The translations under genes and the position numbers were made by a program. Shown here piece after piece: positions 10,041 through 20,468 of a stretch of DNA of 64,000 bases. Position 1 is the first letter of the stretch. Each line of letters begins with the position of its first letter. Source of the DNA: Euborellia annulipes (lineage: Eukaryota; Arthropoda; Insecta; Dermaptera; Anisolabididae). The notes under the pieces were generated by a model. The model saw only the letters and a program-made list of their open reading frames with translations, made no database searches and was not told where the DNA came from. Where the stretch lies: the NCBI GenBank assembly GCA_023213315.1, contig JAKCPI010028416.1, positions 43,013 through 107,012 of the forward strand. The letters are read 5' to 3'.

Positions 10041-11592
10041 CTATTTCGCTTTTTGACAAATTAAATGATGTTGACAGATAGAATGTCAATATATTTTGAA
10101 ACATATAATCTAGTATATATAATTCCTATGGATCGTTTTATTCACATACATACCAATTACACGTGTTTTAATTTTTTTAACTATTCTTTAGTATTACACT
10201 ATAATAATAATAAAAGTATAAAATTAATAAAATAAATCGAATTAAAACGTGTAACATAAATTCCCACCCCCCTCCCCTTCCACCCCCTCCCCCCACGTCA
10301 CTTGTATATTAAAGTAAATATGTTTCGATCATGTTGTGAAAGCATTTTTATGTTTGGCGATCAATTTCTCACCAGTTGGTGGGTGATAAAGTCCCTTTTA
10401 TAGTACCCCCCTCCCCTCCCACCCCTTGCACGTTAGCAGAGCCACCACCCCGCACTCAATTAACCGGGGGGGGGGGGGGCGCTCAATTATACCGATGCAC
10501 CAGGCATGCATTAATGTCTCTCTGGGATATGCAGTTCAAATAAGGCACCATAAATGGTCCAATTGGTAAAATGCAATGGATTTGTTGATGTTGTTGTTGT
10601 TGTATCCTTTTTGTTCTCTCTCATTTATGAGCAAGCGAAATAATATTATTAACTGATGAGATGGAAATTAAATTCAAAAATATGAACGGGAAAAGAATTA
10701 AATTTTATTAAAATTTTAATATTTTTAAATTTTTAATACCATATTAAGGTTGTTCGGATAGTACATCATAAGTCATAATAGAATCTAAATTTTTTTTTTA
10801 ATAAAATTGAAAATTTGAATGCCAAAATTCCTTATTATAATTTAGTCGTGACCTATCATAGTTTATAATTGGATTAAGTTAATAATTTAATTACCAAAAA
10901 TAATAAATGAATGACTTTCGACTTGAGCAGTTTTTCACGTAATATAGAACTGGCAACATTGCATTCATCAGCTGTTTATTTTAAATCTTAAATGCCTTCA
11001 ATTTTATTTTATTTAATATATTACAATGTTTAATGCAAATCAGTTTAAACACAATTGACGATTTGCGAGAAAAAATATCGTAAAATGGAAAAAAAATTAT
11101 AACTGACAGCGAGAAAAGAGTATTATTTTATGCGACGTTGCCAGACTGGTCTGAGTTTCATTTTTTAATATTGGCGATTGTCATTTTGCAGAATTTTTTG
11201 ACTTTCTTGTCAAAATATCTTTAAAAGATTTCTGCAGAATATTTTGATTTTATGTTTAACGTATTCCTCGGAAGTGAATTGATAAAATGTAAGTTTTTTG
11301 TTTTTGTTTCTATTGCAGAGGTGGCTATATAATTCGATATGTGTGCGTTTCGTCGACATTCCCCATAGACTAAATTTCAATTTTTTAAAAATTAATTACA
11401 CGATAACCCTACGTCAGATCTGCTTCAAAATTTTATTTTATACGTATTTGATAGTGATTAATAACATATTAAAAAATTAGCTTTTAATCTAACAAAGTGC
11501 TTTAGAATGATTTTTGGAAAGACAAAAAACTATAGATTATCGTAAAAATGTTTTTTGCAATCAGTGATGGTAAAAATTCTATTCCTCGGGCA
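10041..11592. other. No gene seen
   Basis: Mostly AT-rich. Holds C-rich runs at 10263-10300, a 12-14 bp G run near 10468 and a (GTT)n-like stretch at 10585-10600. A good splice-acceptor-like stretch ends at 11318 (TTTCTATTGCAG), but no donor or coherent frame follows it. Confidence 0.45.
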
Positions 11593-11640
11593 TATATGGA
11601 CCCTGTTACGCATTACTGTGTCAAGCGCCAGCTACCGAGA
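11593..11640 (+). repeat. Solo end related to the 51.1-53.2 kb element
   Basis: TATGGACCCTGTTACGCATT and ACTGTGTCAAGCGCC resemble the terminal inverted repeat at 51083 (TATGAACCCTGTTATTCAAT, GGTGTGTCAAAGACC). No partner end was found nearby. Confidence 0.4.
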
Positions 11641-11699
11641 TTTGAGAAAATTAACAGGAAAAAGTTCGTTTACCGACCAAAGACATGCCTTGCGGCTAG

Positions 11700-12416
11700 T
11701 ATTATATATTTAACATTTTAAAACACATTCTATTAAACCAACCAATAAATAAATAAATAAATAATTTAATTATTTCTTTTAATAATCGTAAAATGTGACA
11801 AAGAATATACAAATATATATTTATATTAAGCATAATTGAATTTGCATAAAATGAATTTTTCTTTTTTCTTTCTCTCTAAAAAAAAATGAAAATACAAATC
11901 ATGCTCGCTTTGAAATTCGCAATATTCCTCTGTTTTCATATTTTTTTTTTTTTTTTTTTATCATCATAAATATTCTTATATATAAAATAAAATTTTTTTT
12001 TTAAATTCACATCACGCGAGTGCGTAGAGAGAAAGAGAGGCACGTGACAAATTCGCTGACAGAGAGAGAGAGGGTCCTGGTGGAATTAATAGAAAATTAT
12101 GAGTCGTAATTAAGAGCCCCCACCCCTACCCTAGCAAACGACTCGAGTAGAATCCTTAAAATTTAACGAAAACGTGTTAAGACAAAAACGAAGAAGAAAT
12201 GCGAGCACAAATAAACGAATTCTTTTTTTTTTTTCTCTCTCTTCAATATATGAACAGAACATTAATCAAATCTTCATAGGCTATGAGAGGGATAAATTAA
12301 AATTTGGGAATAAAAAGCCCCACCCTCTAGATATTTATTGACTATTGCGGCTGCGGAGCCCCTAATAACGACTTATCATTTGTATCTCGGGATGATAACG
12401 CCAAATCATATGTATA
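11700..12416. other. No gene seen
   Basis: AT-rich with T runs near 11941 and 12220, and a (GA)n stretch at 12060-12073. No ORF, splice structure or recognised repeat. Confidence 0.45.
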
Positions 12417-12800
12417 CACTGTAAAAAAAAAAAAATCTTAACTTTAGTGTATTTTGGAATACTAAATTTATAAATTTCCCATGTAAATGATAAATACTGT
12501 GCATTTATCTACTAAATTTTCAAATTTATGAGTTCAAATATTTACAACAAAAGAACATTTTAAAATTACAAGTTTACATACATTGTATAGTAATTTTCGT
12601 TAAAAATTGTATTTTTTTCGAAAGCAGTTTGGAAACTTTAAAATTACCACTCAATTGCACTCTAATTTTCAATTACAATTTCTAAAATTACAATACATTT
12701 GTAAATGGTTTTTTCAAAGACTCACTAAATTTAATATGTTTTTGTTTATGTAATTTGCATCCTACACAATTGTAAAATCAACAAAAATTTGTTTACAGTG
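12417..12800. mobile_element. Tc1/mariner-type MITE, TA duplication
   Basis: Left end CACTGTAAAAAAA and right end TTTACAGTG are inverted and both flanked by TA (12415-12416 and 12801-12802). CACTGTAAA ends with TA targets are typical of Tc1/mariner miniature elements. A related, right-truncated copy lies at 32024-32343. No ORF. Confidence 0.78.
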
Positions 12801-12967
12801 TAGCCTACTAGTAATATATAAAAGATCTATCGGTAATAGAGCAGTGTCATACACATTTGTAAATTTTCAAATATTTTTTATGCGGTAAGAATTGAGAAGG
12901 CATCTTCGTTTTTTGGCAAAATTAAAAAAAAAAATATTTCCTTCTTTCTTTTTTACTATCTCTTACC

Positions 12968-13192
12968 TCACACTCACACACACATTCACACAGTCTTTTC
13001 GGCAACTCCGGCCATTTAAGGCTTTGACGATAACCGTTGTAATATATATTATCTATTGTGGGTTCAGGCATTTCTATTTAAACCATCTGGTATCCAAATG
13101 GCTTAAATAAAATCATCGGACCGCCTGGGTCCGAACCCGCGACATTTGGTATAGGTGGTAGGCACGCTACCTACTACGCCAGACCCGGGGGC
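12968..13192 (-). repeat. SINE-A inserted in the RepC 5' palindrome
   Basis: Read in reverse: GCCCCCGGGTCTGGCGTAG head, GCGGGTTCGGACCCAGGC B-box region, full body, GGCCGGAGTTGCCGAAAA core and GTGTGTG tail. It sits exactly where other RepC copies have their TATATATA palindrome. The head belongs to a sub-family with GGTAGCGTGCCTACC, like the copy at 55494. Confidence 0.85.
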
Positions 13193-13360
13193 GAGAGAAA
13201 GTATTGGATTCATGTCAAAAATTCGATGTGGAGTTTTTGATGGATATTCACGTTTTGAGGTCCCCTGAATCCAAAAAAGTGGTTTTCGCGACATGGTCTG
13301 TCTGTGAACAAAATATCTCAAGAACGAATAGAACTAGGAGATTGAAATTTTATATTTAAA

Positions 13361-14219
13361 TGATAGACAGGAAGAGAGGATGTCATCAAATTCAGTGACC
13401 TTTTCCGGTAACTTTTCGAAATGTAGTGCTCGTTTCGATGGAAGCGAAAAATCCGATGTCGATGCATTCATTGACGCTGTAAACACGTTCAAAGATTGTG
13501 CAAACGTTTCGGACGAAAACGCCCTTCGTGGTTTTTCCATGCTTTTCGAAGGTACAGCAGCCACGTGGTGGAAAGGAATTAAAGACTCTGTTGAAAGGTG
13601 GGATGATGCTATAAAATCATTATCCGAAGCATTTTCACGAAGACTGCCTCCTCATTTAATTTTTAGAAAAATATTTTCACGAGAACAAAGTGATAATGAA
13701 CCAACTGAACTTTTTGTTTGTTACATTCGTTCTTTATTAGCCCAACTACCTTATAAATTGCCTGAAAAGGCGCAAGTGGACATTGTGTTTGGACTATTAC
13801 ATTTAAAAATTCGTAAAAGACTCAAAATTAAATTTGAATCGTTTCAAGATTTGTTAGAATCCGCTAAAGCAGTTGAATTTGCAACACATTGGCCGCCATT
13901 GGGCTGACTGGCTCCTCCTGTTGACTGGCCGGTCTCCGTGTTAACCTCTGACTTTACTCTGACTCCCAATTGGAGTACTCGCACGTTTTTTCAATTCAAT
14001 TCCATTCTCACTTATATTCACCTCAAGATAACACTTGCGTTTCAACTTTCAATTTGTTTTCTTCAACTCTTTTTATAATTTCATTTTAAATTCACTTTAT
14101 TCAAGTTTACAACCTTTTTATATTTAATTGTGTGTGTTAATTAATAAATTTCATTAAAGTTACAAAACCGTCAGCCAAAAGTAGAGCCTCTGGCTGGCAT
14201 CTTCTCTTCCTGTCTATCA
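13361..14219 (+). mobile_element. Gag-containing unit with inverted-repeat ends
   Basis: Begins TGATAGACAGGAAGAGAGGA and ends with the inverse, CTTCTCTTCCTGTCTATCA, one mismatch in about 22. The gag start codon overlaps the left repeat. TG...CA ends and AATAAA-type sequence near 14143 resemble an LTR, but no direct LTR pair, PBS or pol is present. The flanking RepC shows ATTTTATA on both sides (13346 and 14252 regions), with an extra ~30 bp at right, so the exact insertion boundary and mechanism are unclear. Confidence 0.6.
13380..13907 (+). CDS. Gag (capsid-like) ORF, 175 aa
   Basis: Encodes a protein resembling the capsid part of Ty3/gypsy-class gag and the related single-ORF Arc-like proteins of arthropods. 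Visible in order: SGNFSKCSARFDG with VDAFIDAVNTF near residues 8-40, the hallmark ATWWKGIKDSVERWDDA near 59-75, FSREQSDNEPTELFV near 99-113, and LPEKAQVDIVFGLL near 125-140. This spacing is that of the Retrotrans_gag domain, a structural nucleic-acid-packaging shell protein. There is no CCHC zinc knuckle: the frame stops at THWPPLG. The first ATG is used because it follows the inverted repeat directly and the domain begins within ten residues. It is uninterrupted and could be a truncated retrotransposon gag or a small captured gag gene; I favour the former. Confidence 0.72.
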   Translation: MSSNSVTFSGNFSKCSARFDGSEKSDVDAFIDAVNTFKDCANVSDENALRGFSMLFEGTAATWWKGIKDSVERWDDAIKSLSEAFSRRLPPHLIFRKIFSREQSDNEPTELFVCYIRSLLAQLPYKLPEKAQVDIVFGLLHLKIRKRLKIKFESFQDLLESAKAVEFATHWPPLG

Positions 14220-14599
14220 TTCTAATCGCTGAACAACTTCTCTTATCAACATTTTATACTAGTATTTAAGTTAGACACCCACCTGTGGGCGTGAAAATAA
14301 GCTTTTGAACAAAATCAGCCAAAAAGTGCTAGTACTTTACTGATGTAGTTTTTCAGTTTTTTTTTTTTTTTTTTTTTTTTTTGATTTTCTCAAAATTCGC
14401 TCCAATAATTTTGATTAAAGTCCATAAATGAATTATTTTTTTAGATGATCTTTAAAATTTATAAATTTTACATCTTGAATTTTAATATATCGGTGGAAAC
14501 TAAATATATCTCGACAAAAAAAAATCTGGTGTGACGAGCACAGATGCTGTGCGAACAGTCGCACCAGATTTTTATGTTATATAAACATATATTTGACGA

Positions 14600-14980
14600 T
14601 TGATTTGATAAAAATATTTTTTCCTTCCGATTGTCAATTTATATTAAATTTGAAATGAGAAAAAGATAATGTCAGTTAAATAATAAAAAAAAAACAAAAA
14701 TTATTATCTAATTTTGTTAACGTGTGTCATTTTGTGATATGAAGAATGTGATAGCGATATTTAAAGAGAAATGTTTTATTTTTTTTTTTTACTTTAAGAC
14801 AAAAACTGATAAAGTGACCCATCACAAATTTGATTTTCAAGTGTAGTAGAAAAAAACAAACTTTTTTTTTTTATAGATCTTTTTTCAGCATCTTAGTTAA
14901 CGAATATAAAATTTTTCTTACGAATTTCTGTATATAGGTAAGAGAAATTAAAAAAAAATTTTCTCGCTTTATTTAATACA
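14600..14980. other. No gene seen
   Basis: AT-rich, with T and A runs near 14780 and 14850. No ORF or recognised repeat. Confidence 0.45.
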
Positions 14981-14983
14981 ATC

Positions 14984-15020
14984 GTCGACGTTTCGGCCGA
15001 TTTTTCTGGCCTTCGTCAGG
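14984..15020 (-). other. Hammerhead-like CTGACGA/GAAACGTC module
   Basis: In reverse: CTGACGA, A, GGCC, AGAAAAATC loop, GGCC, GAAACGTCGACG, with AAATAAAG about 15 nt later. A 4-bp perfect stem with the CTGANGA and GAAA boxes. Only the single extra A departs from a hammerhead layout. Confidence 0.5.
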
Positions 15021-15084
15021 ATAAATGTTATGGTTGCCAAGAGTCCCTCTAAGGAACTCTGAGATACTGTTGATACGAACATCA

Positions 15085-15150
15085 TGACTTCTTAAGAAAT
15101 AAATAGTCTAAATGGCCTCCAATGACAAAAAAAGACCTTAAATAACAATA
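15085..15150 (+). repeat. SINE-B tail fragment
   Basis: AAATAGTCTAAATGGCCTCC and AAAAAGACCTTAAATAAC match the SINE-B end. Head lost; RepD follows directly. Confidence 0.65.
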
Positions 15151-15159
15151 ATACAAAAA

Positions 15160-15570
15160 AAAAATCATTGTGTGGTTTTATGAAACCACGATGCAAGTGA
15201 AACTTTTTTTTTTCAGATCGTAGGCGTTTAACTGAAAATTTTCAGAAAATTATTCAATTAAGGGTATTTAAATCGCGTTTTTAATCTTAACTTAATAAAA
15301 TGGGAAATCAATAGACGTATGTTAAAAACTGAGAACAATATTTATTTAGTAATTGAAGATTTGAATAATTTTAAATTATTTTTAAAATTATATTTTATCA
15401 ATTTAAAAATTGAATAATTAAATCTCACAATTATTTTTTTATAATTCGTCATATATATTAAATTTCAATTTTTTTTGTTGTCATGGCTTGTAGCATCACG
15501 GCCCTTGACGGCTTGTTACGTGACATGCTGATAGAAGAGCGAAATCAAATAAAAGTTTCACTTAAAAAAA
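15160..15570 (+). mobile_element. RepD copy 2
   Basis: Closest to consensus at the ends: CAAGTGAAACTTTTTTTT at left, AATAAAAGTTTCACTTAAAA at right, i.e. AAGTGAAACTTTT inverted repeats. The central CAATAGACGTATGTTAAAAAC is shared with the other two copies. No target duplication could be defined because the flanks are A-rich. Confidence 0.78.
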
Positions 15571-16487
15571 AAAAAAAAATAGGAAGCCAAATATATCCTT
15601 TTTTTTCTTTTTATAGAAATATAAATTTAAAAAAAGAGAGGTTATCTGCATTTATTTTTTGAATCCCCAAGATTTTTCCCCTCTGATAAACAAAAAAAAA
15701 AAGCTTCTATTTTAAATTTAGCAAAAAGCATAAAAAAAAAAAAAAAAACACATACGCAGAGAGGGAAATGCTAATGGGGGGGATAAACATAATCAGTAAA
15801 TACGAGCTCTCGTTAATGATATGAAGATAGCAACAGCAACAACTACCCCTCAACAACAACAACAGTTTGGGAATATTTTATACTTTTCATTGGTGGCGGG
15901 GGGTCATTTTGAAAAAGCACATCGCATTTTTAACACCCTGATAAAAGATAAGAATGCTAACGAAATAGATACATGGAATTCTATAGCGTTTTTTTTTTTA
16001 CTTAGAAATGGATTTTCAACGGTATAGAGAGGGGAGAGGGCTTGCTTGCCAAGTGATGCTGGATAAAAAACGTAAATAACGTTGGATTCATCTCTTCATG
16101 GAATATCAAACATATCTATCAGCGAATTTTAAATTAAACCTTTAGAGGTTGAGATCGAAATAACGAATGTATTAAAATGAATCTATTTCCTTTCAAAAAA
16201 AAAAAAAAAAAAAAACGAGGTTTTATTTAATTCTAGGAAAAAAAAATCATCTAGTGGAAGATTATTGGCTATTGGTTGTTTGTTGTATCAAAAAAGAACC
16301 CTAAAGGATTTTATAATTATAAAATACAATAAATTGGAAGAATAAATTTTAATTATATATCATTAATTATTGAATAACAATTACGAGATTTTAAATTTCT
16401 CTTTTTTTTTGCATATCTATATTAAAAGAGAAAATATTTTTATTTATTTTAAAACTAGAAAACTACTTAACGAAATTTTATGGGGGC
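15571..16487. other. No supported gene
   Basis: AT-rich with long A runs at 15735 and 16195. An open frame at 15821-16027 (68 aa, with a short Gln run) has no recognised domain and no splice context. The last ~50 bp resemble the RepE arm (AAAACTACTT, TTTTATGGGGGC) that precedes several RepC 5' ends. Confidence 0.45.
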
Positions 16488-16942
16488 TTTTTTACTTTCC
16501 CTTATCTCTATATATGTTAATATATATAGAGAGAAAGTATTGGATTCATGTCAAAAATTCGATGTCGATATACACGTTTTGAGGTCCCTTGAATCCAAAA
16601 AAGAGGTGTTCGCAAAATGGTCTCTCTGTGAAACAAAATATCTAAAGAACGAAAACAGCTAGGAGGTTGAAATTTTATATTTAAGTTAGACACCCCTCTA
16701 GGGCGGGAAAATAAGCTTTTAATCAAATTCGCCCAAAGAGTACTAGTACTTTATTAATGTACTTTTTCAGTTTTTTTTTTAATTTTCTCTAAATTCGCTC
16801 CAACGATTTTGATTAAAATTCAAAAATCGTGATCATTTTACTCTTGTACTTCATAGGAAAGTTCGGAGAAATGGTTGCCATGGTAATAAAATATAAATAT
16901 GTTCCCATTGTGTGCTATTCGACCAGTCACACCAGATTTTGT
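16488..16942 (+). repeat. RepC, internally deleted copy
   Basis: Good 5' end (TTTACTTTCCCTTATCTC and TATAGAGAGAAAGTATTGG) and AGTACTAGTACTTTATTAAT core. About 100 bp before GGTTGCCATGGTAA are missing, and only the right arm of the 3' hairpin (GACCAGTCACACCAGATTTT) remains. Confidence 0.82.
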
Positions 16943-17015
16943 TTAAATTAAGGTCGATTTCGGCATCGAAGGCCATTTAGTCTCTATTTATTTCAATTGG
17001 ATTGGTAGCCAATCC
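16943..17015 (-). repeat. SINE-B tail fragment
   Basis: Reverse match: TTAAGGTCGATTTCGGCATC, GAAGGCCATTTAGTC and CTATTTATTTCAATTG. Head-less. Confidence 0.65.
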
Positions 17016-17078
17016 AAGGTCCGAGAACTCTTTATTGAATTCCAATGATGTACGTTGATTTATACACAAGGAAGTGAG

Positions 17079-17296
17079 CATGAGCAGCCAAAAATTAAAG
17101 CCTCCGATTTTTGACAATTAACGAGACGTTTCAGGAAAATTTTACTTTCCATCATCAGTCTTTCAAATTCTATAAGTCCCGGAGTTGTTAAAAGGCCACA
17201 ATATATTTATTATGTATTATTTTTATGGGTCGTCAGTGAGAATGATAGTTAATTGTCAACAATCGGAGGCTTTAATTTTTGGCTGCTCCTGCTCCC
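17079..17296. repeat. Inverted repeat around a hammerhead-like module
   Basis: The left arm GAGCAGCCAAAAATTAAAGC...GACAATTAAC (17079-17122) is repeated inverted at about 17250-17296, nearly identical over some 45 bp. The loop of about 125 bp contains the module at 17123-17160. The arrangement parallels those at 23903 and 40295. Confidence 0.7.
17123..17160 (-). other. Hammerhead-like CTGATGA/GAAACGTC module
   Basis: In reverse: CTGATGA, T, GGAAA, GTAAAAT, TTTCC, T, GAAACGTCTC. The 5' box is the canonical hammerhead CTGATGA and the stem is 5 bp. Single extra nucleotides flank the stem on both sides. Confidence 0.5.
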
Positions 17297-17496
17297 TTTC
17301 TTGGGAGAATGGGTTAAGAGAAAAAAAAACTCATTTAGAACTATAAAATTTAAATAATCGAACTGAATTTTTGACTTTAAAAAACGTTAGTATTATCAGC
17401 AAGCGTGAAGAATAATAAATAAATATATATTTCCAGATGATATTTATAAAAAATAAAATCTATCCTTAAAATTCTCTACAAACTAAAGAAAAATAA

Positions 17497-17803
17497 AAAC
17501 CCCCATAAAAATCCATCAAGTAGTTTTGGAGTTAAAATATTTAAAAGAAAAAGTTGAAATTAAATCTCACAATTATTATCCAATAATTAATTAATCATAT
17601 TTATATTAAATTCTAATTAGAATATTTTTGAAACAAATTAGTTGAAAAATCTTTTTCTATTCTAATTAGACAAAAAAAAAAAAAATTAAAATTTAATATA
17701 AATATGATTAATTATTGGATAATAATTGTGAGATTTAATTTCAACTTTTTCTTTATAAATATTTTAACTCCAAAACTACTTGAAGGATTATTATGGGGTT
17801 TTC
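17497..17803. repeat. RepE palindrome
   Basis: Two arms of about 110 bp face each other: left CCCATAAAAATCCATCAAGT through GAGTTAAAATATTT, TAAATCTCACAATTATTATC and ATCATATTTATATTAAATTC; right the reverse complement. The spacer is about 70 bp. Arm-like sequence recurs at 18478-18625 and 19320-19560 around a RepC copy. Confidence 0.8.
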
Positions 17804-18477
17804 TTATCTAAGGAGTGTTAAAAATCATTTAGAAATAAAAATTAATTTATCATTAGCCACGCATGTAGAAAATACCAAATTGAGCCTTATTCTCAAAAAG
17901 TTTAATCTCTTTGAAGTGCTAAGTGAGAGATTTTTCTAAATCCCCTTTGACTGATTGCGCAGCTAGTAAATACTAAAGCTCTTAAATTAGCGAGTATTAA
18001 ATGATTAGTTCATCTTTAAAAAGAGCCCTTAAAATGACCTACCTTTATTTAAATTAGCAAATTATGTTATAAAATAAATTTTAATATATGAATATGAGAG
18101 GGATATTCCATCCATATGCATAAATATTTAATCACAGAGCAAGAGCCATAGATAAAACATTTAATAAGGATTAAGGGGCGGTGTTTAAACGTTCAGAAAA
18201 TTTATAATAATAAATTTAATTATTATACAAATAAATGGCCGCCAGGCAATTTATGATATTTCGTTTCTTCAACATTATTACGAGGGGGGTGGGGGGTGGG
18301 GATTACTAAATTGGAAAATTAGATGGGGAAGTGCTATTATTAGGTGATATAATTAGTTAATATCTTTAACAATTTATATATAGTATAATACCGCTGCTAT
18401 TTTAATAAAAGATGAGAGAGGAATTTAATGAACGAATATATATGTTCATTAATGACTTTGTTTCAAAAACAAATCTT
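17804..18477. other. No gene seen
   Basis: AT-rich, with a G-rich run near 18283-18300. No ORF or recognised repeat. Confidence 0.45.
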
Positions 18478-18627
18478 TCTATTCTAATTAAGGAAAAAAA
18501 TTAGATAATAAAATTTAATATAAATATGATTAATTATAGAATAATAATTGTGATATTTAATTTCAAATTTTTCTTTTTAAATATTTTAACTCTAAAACTA
18601 CTTGAAGGATTTTTATGGGTTTTTTAC
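18478..18627 (+). repeat. RepE arm
   Basis: Repeats the right arm of the 17497 palindrome: AATTTAATATAAATATGATT, AATAATTGTGATATTTAATT, AAAACTACTTGAAGG. It abuts the RepC 5' end directly. Confidence 0.7.
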
Positions 18628-19316
18628 TTTCATCTTACCTGTATTATATATGTTAATATATATAGAGAGAGAAAAGTATTGGATTCATGTCAAAAATTCG
18701 ATGTCGAGATTTTGATGGATCTTCGACGTTTTGAGGTCCCACTGAATCCAAAAAAGTGGTTTTCGCGACATGGTCTGTCTGTGTTCTGCTGTGTGTGTGT
18801 GTCTGTGAACAAAATATCTCAAGAACGAAAAGAGCTAGGAGGTTGAAATTTCTATATTTAAGTTAGGCACCCCCATGGGACCTGACACGAAGCTTTTGAA
18901 CAAAATCGACCAAAGAGTACTAGTACTTTACTGATGCACTTTTTCAGTTTTTTTCGATTTTCTCAAAATTTGCTCCAACGTTTTTTTTTTAAATTCAAAA
19001 ATCAATTATTTTTTAGATTCTCTTTAAAATGTATATTCTCATTTTGTGATTGAAATCTTCTGAAGACCACTTTACTCTTGTTCTCCATAGAAAAGATAGG
19101 AGAATGGTTGCCATGGTAACAACATATAAATATTTTGCCATACTTATAAATTTTACAACTTGAAATTCGAATGTATATTGGCGGGGGGGGCTCTATTAGT
19201 CGGAAACTAAATACATGTCGACACAAAAAATCTGGTGTGACAAGCACAGTACACAACATTCGATTACCGAAGGTAAGAGAAAGTTGTGTGCTGTACGCCA
19301 GTCACACCAGATTTTT
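18628..19316 (+). repeat. RepC, complete copy
   Basis: Both ends present: ACTTTCATCTTACC with its TA palindrome, and the 3' hairpin running from AAATCTGGTGTGACAAGCAC to CAGTCACACCAGATTTTT. A short G run (GGCGGGGGGGGC) replaces the usual TACCGTACTGTC near 19180. RepE sequence lies on both sides. Confidence 0.9.
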
Positions 19317-19319
19317 ATA

Positions 19320-19560
19320 GATGTATTTAATAAATTTAGAATATTTTTGAAACAAACGGAATTGGTTAGCAATTTGAGAAATCTTTATCTATTCTAATTA
19401 AAAAAAAAAAAAATCAAAATTCATTATAAATATGATTAATTATCGAATAATAATTGTGAGATTTAATTACAACTTCAATTTAAATTAATTTCAAATATTA
19501 AATGTTTTAACTCCAAAACTACTTGAAGGATTTTTATGGTTTTTTTTTTTTTAATTTGTA
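19320..19560 (+). repeat. RepE arm, 3' of RepC
   Basis: TTTAGAATATTTTTGAAACA, ATTATAAATATGATTAATTA, AATTGTGAGATTTAATT and AACTACTTGAAGGATTTTTA repeat the RepE arm. This copy holds more of the spacer-side sequence than 18478. Confidence 0.65.
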
Positions 19561-19587
19561 GAGAATTTGTTTTTTTTTTTTAATACC

Positions 19588-19665
19588 ATTTGGTATCCAA
19601 ATAAATATTGATCGGACTATCTGGGGATCCGAACCAGTGCCTGTTGGATAGGTGATTTTAAGCAT
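19588..19665 (-). repeat. SINE-A fragment, diverged
   Basis: ATACCATTTGGTATCCAAAT, ATCGGACTATCTGGGGATCC and GAACCAGTGCC are a decayed reverse match to the SINE-A head/body junction. Confidence 0.5.
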
Positions 19666-19687
19666 AGGTTTTATTTAAGGGCAGGTA

Positions 19688-19790
19688 CAGTGAGGGACAA
19701 TATTAAGTCCCACCCATGCTTTTACTACTTGTGCAACTTTAAATTACCGAAAGTTAGAGTTATGTGCCACCAGTCACGCCAAATTACCCC
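19688..19790 (+). repeat. Mariner-type solo end plus RepC terminal variant
   Basis: TACAGTGAGGGACAATATTA and AGTCCCACCCATGC match the ends of the 46384 MITE. From about 19735 the text AACTTTAAATTACCGAAAG and ACCAGTCACGCCAAATTACC matches the RepC variant at 1242. Both pieces are fragments. Confidence 0.55.
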
Positions 19791-19859
19791 CCCCCCCATT
19801 TCCCTCAAAAAATCACTTAGAAATAAAATAAAATTTAAGCCACAGAGATCGTTGTAGTC

Positions 19860-20374
19860 AAGCAATACCAAGCGCGGCCTGGGTGGGTGGCCCTGGGGAA
19901 TTTGCGTGTGGAACGTCCCCCGCTAGCCATCTGTTCAATTGAATTTAATACAAAAAAATTACTACTATTTTGCGAAATTGTTTTGTGAACAATCCCTATT
20001 TTTAAATTTCCTTCCTTTCATTGAATTATTTACTTTCCTATTTATTTATTAATTTAATTTTATTGTTCTCTTGTTGTTGTTGTTGTTGTTGCTTATGCAA
20101 AATTTTGTACTGTTTGATTTTTGTTTCATTTATTTCTCATAATATTTGAATTATTGGGCTAATTCAATTCTATTTTCATCTGTAGGCTAGTGACTGACCC
20201 AAGGGGACAGACAGACACGTCCCAAACACGTGATTGGAAATAAAACTGAGTAGAGTGTTAATGAACAGAGAGAGAGAGAGTGCTTTTTAATTATGTGGAT
20301 ACAAAAACTGACTGGACAGCACAGTGTTTGTGATTTTTTGTTTATGTTTAATTTTTGTTTCTCTTGTTTTGTAG
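19860..20374. other. No gene; sequence upstream of exon candidate
   Basis: Contains GTT repeats near 20073-20092 and (GA)n near 20268-20280. No coding frame supported. Its end supplies the pyrimidine-rich acceptor context of 20375. Confidence 0.4.
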
Positions 20375-20468
20375 CCGCCGCCACCCACACCTTCGCACCT
20401 TCGCGCGCTGTGCATCTGTCTGTCATCCGAGGGAAGCCCGAAGCTTCTTTCTCCACCTGCAGAGCGAG
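20375..20468 (+). CDS. Candidate host exon, gene unknown
   Basis: A GC-rich 94-nt block in AT-rich surroundings with strong splice signals: a pyrimidine-rich stretch ending CTCTTGTTTTGTAG immediately before it and GAG|GTGAGTAA after it. All three forward frames are open, so the reading frame cannot be chosen; 94 nt would shift phase by one. One frame begins with four prolines. I do not recognise the peptide in any frame. It could be coding, a 5' UTR exon, or part of a long non-coding transcript. If real, most of this window is intronic. Confidence 0.4.

Larger units (their letters stand above)
12951..14571 (+). repeat. RepC copy split by a SINE and a gag unit
   Basis: RepC starts at 12951 (TTTTACTATCTCTTACCT), is cut by SINE-A at 12968-13192, resumes GAGAGAAAGTATTGGATTC to AATTTTATATTTAA near 13358, is cut again by the gag unit, and resumes at about 14252 (ATTTTATACTAGTATTTAAG) to the 3' hairpin ending CACCAGATTTTT. 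The hairpin arms are shortened in this copy. Confidence 0.82.

Noticed and set aside
11298..11480. 60-codon frame after a good acceptor-like TTTCTATTGCAG
   Set aside because: No matching donor, very AT-rich peptide, no recognisable family.
15821..16027. 68-codon frame starting MKIATATTTPQQQQQ
   Set aside because: No known domain, flanked by homopolymer runs; not enough support.
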